Shown here piece by piece: positions 1 to 7,502 of a stretch of 11,065 nt of DNA; position 1 is the first letter of the stretch; each line of letters opens with the position of its first letter. The notes beneath the pieces were generated by a model. That model was not told the origin of the DNA, did no database searches, and saw nothing but the letters and a program-made list of their open reading frames with translations. The DNA comes from VGWF01 sp964423465 (GTDB lineage Bacteria; Verrucomicrobiota; Kiritimatiellia; PWTM01): the NCBI GenBank assembly GCA_964423465.1, contig CAYRFK010000168.1, positions 1-11,065 on the forward strand, given 5' to 3'. The position numbers and the translations under genes were made by a program.

Positions 1-645
1 GGCGACTTCATCCGAATCCCCCACAGCCCGTCGCTGGTCTCGATGCAGAAGACGCGTGAGATGACCCTGAGCGTCTGGATCCGGCCGCGATCCATCCCGC
101 GCGAATTCCCCGTTATTCTTGGCAAGGGGGGCAACCAGCCGCCGGACTGCAACGGGGGATACGATCTTTGCTTGAACTCGTACAGTGACCATGACGTCCA
201 CTGCAACGGCGACACGATGGGCTTCATGACGAAGGATGCCGGGGGGCGTCTTGTGAATCAGCGCATCGGCCGGTGGATTCACATCGCCATTTCCCTGGAG
301 TCCCGTGGGGATCGAGCCCGATTCGAATATCATGTGGACGGAGAGCGGTCCAAGGCCGAGGGCATCAACGGAGATGCGACAGGCTGGAACAACAACTTCG
401 ACATCCCCAACGACCTCTTCATCGGCGGGCCGGATCCGCGACACCATCGAAACCGCGCCTTCTTCGATGGCTGGATCGACGAAGTGATGATCTTCAACCG
501 GAAGCTCAAAGCCGACGAGATCCTGGACCTGTACCGGCGGCGGATTCCGGAACCGGGCGATCCGCAGAAACGCGAGGCTGCCGATCCGATTCCGAACGAG
601 CGGCCGCGCCCGGCCGTCCCCGCCGATCTCCGCCGCATATCCTGA
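1..645 (+). CDS. LamG (concanavalin A-like) domain protein, C-terminal part
   Basis: The reading frame is open from the first base of the window, so the N-terminus is missing; 214 residues are visible. The first ATG (43) lies inside the domain and is unlikely to be the true start. The sequence has the layout of a LamG/Laminin_G_3 jelly-roll. An early strand reads MTLSVWIRP, a middle part reads GRWIHIAISLE, and the last strand reads FFDGWIDEVMIFNRKL followed by DEILDLYRR, the typical closing signature. The final 35 or so residues are a Pro/Arg/Glu-rich tail. Such domains bind carbohydrate or protein ligands and usually sit in large secreted or surface proteins. The missing upstream part would decide the real role (sulfatase, glycosidase, DUF1553/PSD1-type protein or other). 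Family assignment is confident; function is unknown. Confidence 0.85.
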   Translation, partial: GDFIRIPHSPSLVSMQKTREMTLSVWIRPRSIPREFPVILGKGGNQPPDCNGGYDLCLNSYSDHDVHCNGDTMGFMTKDAGGRLVNQRIGRWIHIAISLESRGDRARFEYHVDGERSKAEGINGDATGWNNNFDIPNDLFIGGPDPRHHRNRAFFDGWIDEVMIFNRKLKADEILDLYRRRIPEPGDPQKREAADPIPNERPRPAVPADLRRIS

Positions 646-651
646 CCATCC

Positions 652-779
652 TTGAAACCCGGGACCGGAACGTTGAAACTCCGGTCATGAATGCGATGCC
701 TGAAAGCCCCGATGCTGCGGCAGACGGATCGGCGTCCAAACTCGGAACGCCGAACCCGGAACCCGGAACCTCCGGACCC
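652..779 (+). repeat. CCCGGAA-type degenerate short repeat
   Basis: The stretch holds several GAACCCGG/CCGGAAC-like units, including two directly adjacent CCCGGAA copies at about 755-768 and related units near 652-671 and 742-754. It spans the gap after the LamG gene and the first 30 or so codons of the thioesterase. This explains the unusual low-complexity N-terminus (NPEPGT). Units are imperfect and few, so this is a local simple-sequence feature rather than a long array. Confidence 0.5.
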
Positions 780-1241
780 GTCCGGCCTCTTCCGCGCACG
801 CGGACCTGCTATGTCTGCGGGGTGGAAAACACCGGCGGATTCCGGCTTCGGATGCGCGTCGAGGCGGACGGCACGGTCGCGGGGGACTACACACCGCCGC
901 CGGAGGACAACGGCTATCGCGGGATCGTGCACGGCGGGATCGCGATGACGCTGATGGACGAGGTCATGACGTGGGCGGCGATCCTCGACACGAAGCGGCT
1001 GTGCGTCGCGGCCGAAATGACGACGCGGTTCCGTCGGCCGATGCCCGTCGGCCTCACCTACCGTTTTTCCGGCCGCGTTACGCGCGCCACGGCGCGCCTC
1101 GTGATGGCGGAGGCCTCCGTGACCGGGCCCGACGGCCGGCCGGTCGCGACAGCCGAAGGCAAGTACATGCCGATGCCCGGTGCGTCGGCTACCGCGGCGT
1201 CGGTCGACTTCATCGACGACCCGCCCGCGGGGTTGTTGTAA
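687..1241 (+). CDS. PaaI-like hotdog-fold acyl-CoA thioesterase
   Basis: This 184-residue protein probably hydrolyses acyl-CoA thioesters in the cytoplasm; the substrate cannot be told from sequence. The core begins near residue 41 with CYVCGVEN, a Cys-x-x-Cys opening common in this PaaI subgroup. It continues to GIVHGGIAMTLMDEVMTW, where the HGG turn (82-84) and Asp91 match the active-site helix of hotdog thioesterases. The later strands (FRRPMPVG, EGKYMPMP) also fit. The first 40 residues are low-complexity Pro/Gly/Ala sequence encoded by a CCCGGAA-type repeat and are not part of the fold. No in-frame ATG, GTG or TTG lies between 696 and the Cys motif, so 687 (or 696) is the only plausible start even though no good Shine-Dalgarno precedes it. 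The gene follows the LamG gene by 41 bases and converges with the STAS-like gene, leaving 6 bases between stops. Confidence 0.85.
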   Translation: MNAMPESPDAAADGSASKLGTPNPEPGTSGPVRPLPRTRTCYVCGVENTGGFRLRMRVEADGTVAGDYTPPPEDNGYRGIVHGGIAMTLMDEVMTWAAILDTKRLCVAAEMTTRFRRPMPVGLTYRFSGRVTRATARLVMAEASVTGPDGRPVATAEGKYMPMPGASATAASVDFIDDPPAGLL

Positions 1242-1247
1242 CCGCGG

Positions 1248-1613
1248 CTACGCCCGGACCCAACGTTCGGCCTCGGCGGGCTCCAGAAACATGCGGACGG
1301 TCAGGCCACGGTTGACCGCCACATTCTCCCAGAAGCGCGCGTCCCGGACATCCGCGGGCCGGCAGACGATCGCCACGCGGGCGATGTGCGGGGCCTTCTC
1401 AGCGATGTAGGAGGCGGCTTCGAAGATGTCGGCCGTGCCGATGCGGTACTCCAGCCGGTTCTCGAGACAGAGAACGCGCGTGCAGCCGTGCCGGACTGCG
1501 GCATCGATGACTGCGAGGCCGTAGGACTGGACTTCCTCGAGGCTGTCGTCCGAGCCGGACGCCTCCACCACGAGGACTCCGTCGATCGGCTGGCAGTTGT
1601 AGGCAATGGTCAC
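1248..1613 (-). CDS. SpoIIAA/STAS-like small protein
   Basis: This 121-residue soluble protein starts with GTG. The choice is supported by a GGAGG Shine-Dalgarno (plus-strand 1622-1626) placed 8 bases upstream, directly after the stop of the histidine kinase. The 16-base gap implies co-transcription with the kinase. The alternating strands and helices fit the SpoIIAA-like/STAS family (Lipid-carrier or anti-sigma-antagonist fold): VLVVEASG, then a helix, TRVLCLENR, a helix, ARVAIVCRP, and a C-terminal LTVRMFLEPAEAERWV that resembles the usual ending of these small proteins. I see no catalytic motif. Position suggests a role as output partner or modulator in the kinase pathway, but this is inferred from position alone. 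The family call is moderately sure; other small alpha/beta folds cannot be excluded. Confidence 0.65.
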   Translation of the reverse strand: MTIAYNCQPIDGVLVVEASGSDDSLEEVQSYGLAVIDAAVRHGCTRVLCLENRLEYRIGTADIFEAASYIAEKAPHIARVAIVCRPADVRDARFWENVAVNRGLTVRMFLEPAEAERWVRA

Positions 1614-1629
1614 GGGAGAGTCCTCCGGG

Positions 1630-4600
1630 TTACAGCAGAAGATCCGTGGTTCCCCCCGGCGCTGGCCTGACCATTTCGCCGGCCACGACGTCGAGGAGTT
1701 CGCTGATGGAAAATGGCTTCTGCAGGAACGCGAGGCTCCGGTCGCGGATGTCGGGCCACCGGGCGCGCTCGTCGGCGTATCCGCTCATCAGCACCACGGG
1801 CAGAGCGCGGCGCGCCTCGCGGAAAGCCAGCACGAGTTCCACGCCGTTTCCGTCGGGAAGGACCACATCCGACAGGACAAGCGCGATGGCGGGATCGTCG
1901 TCGAACGTCCGGCGGGCCTCGGCGGCGTCGCCGGCCTCCACGACCTCGTACCCGTGTTCGCGAAGCACGCGCGCCGCAATGAGGCGGGGGCCGGGCTCGT
2001 CTTCGATGAGCAGGATGCGCGCGCCGCTTCCACGGCGCATCTTGCCGGCCGATGGCGGGGCGACGGGCGGCTCCTCCGGCACGTTGGCGGCGGGCAGGAA
2101 GACCTTGAACTCGGTGCCCTGGCCGGGCTCGGTGTAGACGTGGATCCAGCCTTCGTGCTGTTTCACGATTCCGTGGACGACCGCCAGTCCGAGCCCCGTT
2201 CCCTTGCCGACCTCCTTCGTCGTGAAGAACGGTTCAAAAAGATGCGCGACGGTCTCCGGCGGCATGCCCGTGCCCGTGTCGCAGACCGACAGGCACACGA
2301 ACCGGCCGCGGCGGACCTCCGAACCCGGATGTTCGTCGTCCGTCGTGAACTCGCGGTGCGACGTGGCGATGAGGAGACGGCCGCCGGACGGCATGGCGTC
2401 GCGCGCGTTGACGACGAGATTCAGGAGCACCTGCTGGATCTGGCCAGCGTCGGCCTTCACAAGCGCGGGGGACGGATCGGCGCGAAGGTCGAGGCGGATA
2501 TCCTCGCCCAAGGTGCGGGCGAAGAGCACTTGCTGCTCGACGATCAGGGCGTTGAGATCCCGGACGGTCGGCTGGATAAGCTGCCGGCGGCTGAACGCCA
2601 GCAACTGCGCGGTGAGTTTCCGCGCATTCTCGGCGGCACGCTGGATCTGCCGGATGTCGCCCCGCTCGGGATCGCCCTCGGGCCGGTGCAGGAGCATCAG
2701 TTCGCAGAAGCCCAGGATCGTCTGCAGGTTGTTGTTGAAGTCGTGCGCGACGCCGCCGGCGAGCCGGCCGACGCTCTCCATCTTCTGCGACTGGCGCAGC
2801 TGCGCCTCCAGAAGCCGCTCCTGCGTGACATCGCGCTTCTCGGCGACGAAATTGACGATCCGGCCGGTCCCGTCGACAACGGGCGAGATCGTCGCGTCCT
2901 CCTCGTACATCGTGCCGTCCTTGCGACGGTTGACGAAGTGCCCCGTCCACGTCCGGCCCGCGCGGATGGTGTCCCACAGGTCCTTGTAAAACGCCGGCTC
3001 GTGCCGCCCGCTCTTGAGAAGGGCGGGGGTGCGCCCGATCACGTCCTCGCGACGATACCCGGTCGTGCGTTCGAACGCGGGGTTGACGTACTCAATCCGC
3101 CCCGCAGGATCGGTGATGAGGGTTACCTCGGCAGACTGCTCAACTGCCGTGGCGAGCTTGGCCTGCTCGCGCTCGAAGCGGCGGACATCGGTGATGTCGA
3201 GATTGGTGCCCACGGCGCGGACGGGCATGCCCGCCGCATCGCGCTCAATGATGGCGTGGCTGGTGATCATGCGGACCCGTCCGTCGGGGCGGACGACGCG
3301 AAACTCGAAGGAGAACTGGCCGGCCGACGCGAAGGCGGTCGCCTGTTCACGCCGGACCCTCGGGCGGTCCTCGGGATGGATCAACGCGTACCAGACATCG
3401 AGCGTCACGGGCGCCGAGGCGGTCCAGCCGTAGATCTCCCGCATGCGGTCGTCCCACAGCAGCGCGCCCTCCGCGACGTCGAACTCCCAGATGCCGATGC
3501 CCGAGGATCGCGTGGCCATCAGCAGGCGGTCGGTCAGGCGCCGCACCGCGGCTTCGGCATCCGTCCGCTCGGTGATGTCGAGGGCGATTCCGATGGCGCC
3601 GGTGACCGAGCCGCCGGGGCCGCGAAGCGGTCGCAGGTGACCGTCGAATTTCCGCCCGTTGATCTCAATTCCGTAGTCGACCGATTCCCCCGCCAGCGCC
3701 CGCAGGTGATGGTCATGGGGACCGGCCCCAAGGCCGGCGCGCACCGTAAGATCCGACAACGCAACAGAATCGTCGGAGGGGGACGCCACGCCGATCGCCG
3801 GCAGCGCGCTTCCGGTGAGCACGGTCACGTTGAGCTTCGGGTCGACGGCCCACAGGATCCCCGGGATGTTGTCCATGATGAAGCGCAACCGCTCGGCGCC
3901 CTCGCGCCGCTGCGCGTCGAGATCCTCGTGCTCGATCGCGGCGCCAAAGGCCTCCGCGGCGGTCCGCAGGGCGTCCGTTTCCGCATCGCTCCATACGCGG
4001 TCGAAGCGGCACTCATCGAAACCGATGAACCCCCACCAGCGGCCGGAAACGAAGATGGGGACGAGCAGGATGGCTCGCGTGTCCTGCGACTCAAGTTCCG
4101 GGCGTTCGTCGTCCGGAAGCTCGCGCGTCATGGCGGAATGGATGCGGCCCGCGGCGAGGACCGCCTCCCAGCGACCGTGCCCCAGCGCGGCGAAGGTCGT
4201 TCGCTGCATTCGCGGGTTATGGAGCTGGACCGTCACGTTCGGGGCGCACCATTCAAAGACCTGCGACATGTGCGTCCGGCCGGCGGGATCCGTGAAGTTC
4301 TGGAAGATGTACGCGCGCGAGGCATCCGCGGCGGTGCCGAGTTGCTGCAGGACCCCCAGGATGCCATCGCGCCACGTTGGATGGCGCAGCCAGCGGGTGG
4401 CCGTCTCGCGGACCGCGTCAAGAATGGCCTCGCGGCGGCCGACGGCATCGGCGGCCTCGCGTTCGGCTGTGACATCGCGCAGGGTGACCAGGCGGCCCCC
4501 GGGCGTGCCACGGGCCGCGCCCAGCAACTCCACGGAGACCTCGAGCCGCCGTGCCGTGCCCGCGGTTGCCAGCGACACGTCGCGCGTTCCGTCTGCCGTC

Positions 4601-5493
4601 AGCGCGTCCAGAAGGGCAGGATGGCCCGCCATGCGTCCGCCCAGGGCCTCGCCCGAAGGGTCGTCCGACCACCCCAGCATCCGCCGGGCCGCCGGGTTGG
4701 CGGCGGCGATGCGGCCCTCCGGGGTGACCACCAGCACCCCCTCGCGCATGCCGGCGAACAGGGCGGCGAGTGCGACGGGGGGAACGGTCAGGAATTGCTG
4801 GCGCAAAAGGGCCCAGGAAAGCAGGGCACCCGACATCGCGAAGGCGACGGGCGTCAGATCAAACCCGGGGATGGGTGCCGAACCGCGGAGATACATGAGG
4901 TTCAGCAAGGCCGGGAGCAGCGCGGCGAAGCAGACGGGGATCATGTGACGCCGGTGGCTGGGCGGCGCCCGGTAGGCGGTGCGCAGGATCAGGGCGGTGC
5001 CCGCGAGAACGAGAAGGTAGGACCAGCCGGCAAACGCCGCAACCACCGGCCCGTGGCCGTAGACAAGCGGACCGCGTCCGCCGTGAGGGGCCCCCAGCGA
5101 CGACCAGACCCATCCATGCCGCTCGTTGGTCCACGCCAGCACCAGCGTAAGCACCGACGGGATCCAGAGCAGCACCTGCCTCGGTGCCGGGAGAGGGGAC
5201 GACCTTCCGGCGTACGCGAGGGCGAACAGAAACCACGCCGGCGCGAGCGACACGACGAACACGTACTGGATCTGGGTCAGGAACACCTTCAGCGGGAGGC
5301 CCGGGGCCAGCGCCTCCAGGATGGACGTCACCGCCCATCCTGCCGCCCCCGCCATGCCGGTGGCCAACCATCGCGAGGATGCTCCGGCGTTGCGACGAAG
5401 AGCAGCGATCCCCGCGGCCGCCGAAAGGACGGCGGACGCCAGCAGGATGACGACATAAACAACGACCGCGGTCGGCATAACGCCATCCACCAT
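1630..5493 (-). CDS. 7TM-PAS-GAF-PAS hybrid sensor histidine kinase with receiver domain
   Basis: This 1287-residue inner-membrane sensor kinase senses an unknown signal and autophosphorylates. Seven hydrophobic segments lie at about 6-32, 43-62, 69-95, 105-122, 148-172, 183-203 and 211-232 and match the histidine-kinase N-terminal 7TM region. They are followed by PAS (244-350), GAF (360-525), three further PAS/PAC units (533-650, 655-775, 780-895), HisKA, HATPase and a C-terminal receiver (1155-1275). His917 in GGVAHDFNNNLQ is the phospho-acceptor. Asn1029 in NLVVNARDAM is the N box, and DTGTGMP and GKGTGLGLAVVHG are the ATP-binding glycine boxes. In the receiver, Asp1209 (LSDVVLPDGNG) is the phospho-acceptor and Lys1259 (QKPF) the conserved lysine, so phospho-transfer looks intact. 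ATG 5493 is preceded by GGAGGTG about 10 bases upstream; ATG 5478 is an alternative. There is no DNA-binding output domain, so the partner regulator is elsewhere. Confidence 0.93.
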   Translation of the reverse strand: MVDGVMPTAVVVYVVILLASAVLSAAAGIAALRRNAGASSRWLATGMAGAAGWAVTSILEALAPGLPLKVFLTQIQYVFVVSLAPAWFLFALAYAGRSSPLPAPRQVLLWIPSVLTLVLAWTNERHGWVWSSLGAPHGGRGPLVYGHGPVVAAFAGWSYLLVLAGTALILRTAYRAPPSHRRHMIPVCFAALLPALLNLMYLRGSAPIPGFDLTPVAFAMSGALLSWALLRQQFLTVPPVALAALFAGMREGVLVVTPEGRIAAANPAARRMLGWSDDPSGEALGGRMAGHPALLDALTADGTRDVSLATAGTARRLEVSVELLGAARGTPGGRLVTLRDVTAEREAADAVGRREAILDAVRETATRWLRHPTWRDGILGVLQQLGTAADASRAYIFQNFTDPAGRTHMSQVFEWCAPNVTVQLHNPRMQRTTFAALGHGRWEAVLAAGRIHSAMTRELPDDERPELESQDTRAILLVPIFVSGRWWGFIGFDECRFDRVWSDAETDALRTAAEAFGAAIEHEDLDAQRREGAERLRFIMDNIPGILWAVDPKLNVTVLTGSALPAIGVASPSDDSVALSDLTVRAGLGAGPHDHHLRALAGESVDYGIEINGRKFDGHLRPLRGPGGSVTGAIGIALDITERTDAEAAVRRLTDRLLMATRSSGIGIWEFDVAEGALLWDDRMREIYGWTASAPVTLDVWYALIHPEDRPRVRREQATAFASAGQFSFEFRVVRPDGRVRMITSHAIIERDAAGMPVRAVGTNLDITDVRRFEREQAKLATAVEQSAEVTLITDPAGRIEYVNPAFERTTGYRREDVIGRTPALLKSGRHEPAFYKDLWDTIRAGRTWTGHFVNRRKDGTMYEEDATISPVVDGTGRIVNFVAEKRDVTQERLLEAQLRQSQKMESVGRLAGGVAHDFNNNLQTILGFCELMLLHRPEGDPERGDIRQIQRAAENARKLTAQLLAFSRRQLIQPTVRDLNALIVEQQVLFARTLGEDIRLDLRADPSPALVKADAGQIQQVLLNLVVNARDAMPSGGRLLIATSHREFTTDDEHPGSEVRRGRFVCLSVCDTGTGMPPETVAHLFEPFFTTKEVGKGTGLGLAVVHGIVKQHEGWIHVYTEPGQGTEFKVFLPAANVPEEPPVAPPSAGKMRRGSGARILLIEDEPGPRLIAARVLREHGYEVVEAGDAAEARRTFDDDPAIALVLSDVVLPDGNGVELVLAFREARRALPVVLMSGYADERARWPDIRDRSLAFLQKPFSISELLDVVAGEMVRPAPGGTTDLLL

Positions 5494-5506
5494 AGCCTCC
5501 CCGCAC

Positions 5507-5561
5507 CTCCGAAGACAACGCCGGATGCCGTCTCGGTCCCCGGGGCGAAGGGCGCCGGTTG
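5507..5561 (+). repeat. 55-bp direct duplicate, left copy next to the gap
   Basis: The 55 bases ending at the last base before the N run are identical to the 55 bases that start right after it (5662-5716). The match begins and ends exactly at the gap edges, as expected for two contig ends that share a k-mer-length overlap. Confidence 0.95.
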
Positions 5562-5661
5562 NNNNNNNNNNNNNNNNNNNNNNNNNNNNNNNNNNNNNNN
5601 NNNNNNNNNNNNNNNNNNNNNNNNNNNNNNNNNNNNNNNNNNNNNNNNNNNNNNNNNNNNN
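5562..5661. other. Assembly gap of exactly 100 N
   Basis: A run of exactly 100 undetermined bases, the usual placeholder for a gap of unknown length. Both sides carry the same 55 bases, so the gap may have no missing sequence at all. Confidence 0.98.
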
Positions 5662-5716
5662 CTCCGAAGACAACGCCGGATGCCGTCTCGGTCCCCGGGG
5701 CGAAGGGCGCCGGTTG
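5662..5716 (+). repeat. 55-bp direct duplicate, right copy next to the gap
   Basis: This copy is identical base for base to 5507-5561. It starts with the first known base after the N run. After 5716 the sequence continues as unique DNA toward the oxidase gene. Confidence 0.95.
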
Positions 5717-5764
5717 ACTCCGGTGCGGACACGGGGTAAGGATCTCCGCATCCAGACATCGCTG

Positions 5765-5780
5765 CGTCGTCGCGATGACG
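5765..5780. promoter_or_regulatory. Imperfect 16-bp palindrome upstream of hemG (possible operator)
   Basis: CGTCGTCGCGATGACG is a palindrome around TCGCGA with one mismatched base pair. It lies 14 bases before the ATG at 5795, between divergent genes, where an operator could sit. In DNA this rich in G and C such palindromes also arise by chance. Confidence 0.25.
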
Positions 5781-5794
5781 TCTTCCTCGAGGCC

Positions 5795-7249
5795 ATGCAC
5801 CGGGAGGCGGAGACCGGGAGCACCTTGACCGCCGTCGATACAAACATCCTGACCCGCATCGCCGTCATCGGCGGCGGAATCGCGGGGCTCGCGGCGGCGT
5901 ATGCCGCCGGGCGCCGGGCGCGCGAGGCCGGACGGCCTGTCCAGATCGCGCTGTTCGAACGCGACGCGCGGCTCGGCGGAAAGATCCTCACCACGCGGGC
6001 CGGAGGGTTCATCGTCGAGGGTGGCCCTGACTCGTTCATCAACCAGAAACCGCACGGCCTCCAGTTGTGCCGCGAGCTGGGGATCGGCGGCGATCTATTG
6101 CCGTCGAACGACGCGATCTACAAGACGCGGCTCCTCCGCAAGGGCCGGCTGCTGGCGTACCCCGAGGGATTCCGACTGGCCGTGCCGACGAAGATCTGGC
6201 CGTTCGTGACCTCGCCGCTGATCTCGCCGCTCGGCAAGCTGCGCATGGGGCTGGACCTGTTCCTGCCCGCACGGACGTCGACGGCCGACGAGAGCCTTGC
6301 CGATTTCATCACGCGCCGGCTCGGCCGCGAGGCGCTCGACCGCATCGCGGGGCCGATCATGTCGGGCATCTTCGTCGCAGATCCCGAGCGGATGAGCGTC
6401 CAGAGCACCTTCCCGATGTTCGTCGAGCTGGAACGGAAGTACGGCAGCCTCACCCGCGGCATCCGCATCGCCCGCAAAAAGGCGGCTGCGCACGGGGCCG
6501 GCACGGCCTCCAGCGTGTTCACGGGACTCCGGCCCGGCATGGATGCGCTCGTCGACGCGCTGGCCTCGCGCATCGGCGCGGACGCGCGGACGGGTGTCGC
6601 CGTGCGCGCGCTGCGGCGCACGGAGAGCGGTTTCGAACTGACCCTCGATCCCGGCGGCACCTTCGCGGCGGACCACGTCATCCTCGCCGCGCCCGCCTAC
6701 GCCGCCGCCGGCCTGGTCGAGCCGCTTCACCCCGTACTGGCCGCGGCGTTGCGCGGCATCCGCTACGTGTCGTCGGCAACGGTCAGCATGGCGTTCCGTC
6801 GGGAGGACGCGGCGGAGTGCCCCGACGGCGGCGGCTTCGGCTTCGTCGTGCCGCGCACCGAGCCGGCGCAATTGCTCGCCTTCACGTGGTCGTCGCGCAA
6901 GTTCGACGGCCGGGCGCCGGACGACCGCCATCTCGTCCGCGTCTTCATCGGCGGATCGCGCCACGAGGAACTGGCCGGGCTGCCCGAGGCCGATCTCGTC
7001 CGCATCGCCCGCGCCGAGATCGCCCGCATCCTCCGCCTGCGCGCCGAACCGGAGGCCGTCTGGGTCAGCCAGTGGCCCAAGGGCAACCCGCAGTTTGACG
7101 TCGGCCACCTCGACCGCGTCGGCGACATGGAACGCATGGCCGCCGAGATTCCGGGGCTGCACCTCGCCGGCAGCGCCTACCGCGGCGTCGGCATCCCCGA
7201 CTGCATCAAGAGCGCCCAGGCCGCCGTGGATGCGGTGTTTGGGGCGTGA
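5795..7249 (+). CDS. hemG: HemY-type protoporphyrinogen/coproporphyrinogen III oxidase
   Basis: This 484-residue FAD enzyme performs the six-electron oxidation of a porphyrinogen to the porphyrin, a late step of haem synthesis. The N-terminal Rossmann motif IAVIGGGIAGLAAAY (22-36) binds FAD. It is followed by FERDARLGGKI and GGFIVEGGPDSF, hallmarks of the HemY/PPOX family. The C-terminal GVGIPDCIKSAQAAVD is the second FAD-contacting signature. Length fits the family (about 460-480). ATG 5795 gives a short N-terminal extension. TTG 5825, with GGGAG four bases upstream, would give 474 residues and is a real alternative. In this family some members use protoporphyrinogen IX and others coproporphyrinogen III (CgoX); the sequence alone does not settle which. 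An AhbD-like radical SAM gene lies downstream on the same strand, beyond a nucleotidyltransferase pair. Confidence 0.93.
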   Translation: MHREAETGSTLTAVDTNILTRIAVIGGGIAGLAAAYAAGRRAREAGRPVQIALFERDARLGGKILTTRAGGFIVEGGPDSFINQKPHGLQLCRELGIGGDLLPSNDAIYKTRLLRKGRLLAYPEGFRLAVPTKIWPFVTSPLISPLGKLRMGLDLFLPARTSTADESLADFITRRLGREALDRIAGPIMSGIFVADPERMSVQSTFPMFVELERKYGSLTRGIRIARKKAAAHGAGTASSVFTGLRPGMDALVDALASRIGADARTGVAVRALRRTESGFELTLDPGGTFAADHVILAAPAYAAAGLVEPLHPVLAAALRGIRYVSSATVSMAFRREDAAECPDGGGFGFVVPRTEPAQLLAFTWSSRKFDGRAPDDRHLVRVFIGGSRHEELAGLPEADLVRIARAEIARILRLRAEPEAVWVSQWPKGNPQFDVGHLDRVGDMERMAAEIPGLHLAGSAYRGVGIPDCIKSAQAAVDAVFGA

Positions 7250-7268
7250 AAGCCCGCACCTTTCGTGG

Positions 7269-7274
7269 CATAAT
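7269..7274 (+). promoter_or_regulatory. Possible -10 box (CATAAT) for the nucleotidyltransferase pair
   Basis: CATAAT matches the TATAAT consensus at five of six positions and lies in the only AT-rich spot of the 31-base gap after hemG. Transcription from it would start at about 7281, the ATG of the small protein, so the mRNA would be leaderless or nearly so. No good -35 box is visible at the usual spacing. Confidence 0.3.
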
Positions 7275-7280
7275 TCAATC

Positions 7281-7502
7281 ATGACGGCGCGAGCAGACAG
7301 CAGCACGGCTTCCCGGGCGGCGGAACGACGCACCCGAATGGTCGTCCACCGTGCGCATTCATTTGAAGACGCAGAGCGGTGGGATCTGGAGTTCTGGCAG
7401 TCGCAATCTCCCGAAGATCGCCTGAGTGCCCTGGTGGACATCCGGCACGATGTGGCCCTGGTCCGCCGGGCGCGAAGGCACGGACGGAAGCCTGCGTCAT
7501 GA
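7281..7502 (+). CDS. Small protein paired with nucleotidyltransferase (possible antitoxin-like partner)
   Basis: This 73-residue charged protein overlaps the next gene through ATGA (7499-7502), which implies translational coupling. The conserved-looking core starts near Met20 and reads HSFEDAERWDLEFWQSQSPEDRLSALVDIRHD. The aromatic EFW followed by SPEDRL-type residues resembles short uncharacterised proteins often encoded just before nucleotidyltransferases of the DUF6036/AbiEii-like group; this recollection is not a database result. ATG 7338 is an alternative start that would drop the poorly structured first 19 residues. There is no signal peptide, membrane segment or known catalytic motif. 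The tight pairing suggests a two-gene module, perhaps of toxin-antitoxin type, but which partner does what cannot be told. Confidence 0.7.
   Translation: MTARADSSTASRAAERRTRMVVHRAHSFEDAERWDLEFWQSQSPEDRLSALVDIRHDVALVRRARRHGRKPAS

Larger units (their letters stand above)
5494..5794. other. Divergent intergenic region between kinase and hemG, with scaffold gap
   Basis: There is no gene here. Known bases are 5494-5561 and 5662-5794; the rest is a run of 100 N. If the duplicated 55 bases on the two sides of the gap are the same DNA, the true spacer is only about 146 bp. It would then carry the promoters for both the kinase operon (minus) and the oxidase (plus). I see no convincing -35/-10 pair in this GC-rich stretch. 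The Shine-Dalgarno of the kinase lies just after 5494. Confidence 0.7.

Noticed and set aside
1606..5739. Very long open frame (about 1377 codons) on the plus strand opposite the histidine kinase
   Set aside because: It is the codon-position mirror of a high-GC gene; its translation shows no domains, is rich in Arg/Gly/Ala, and it runs through the N gap. The minus-strand frame has unmistakable kinase domains.
5494..6055. N-terminal extensions of the minus-strand frames (kinase and another frame) through the N gap to about 6050
   Set aside because: They depend on translating the 100 N and on sequence antisense to the oxidase. The Shine-Dalgarno and 7TM start at 5493 define the true kinase start.
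7242..7255. Intrinsic terminator after hemG (GGGC-GTGAAA-GCCC)
   Set aside because: The stem is only 4 bp and no T-run follows.
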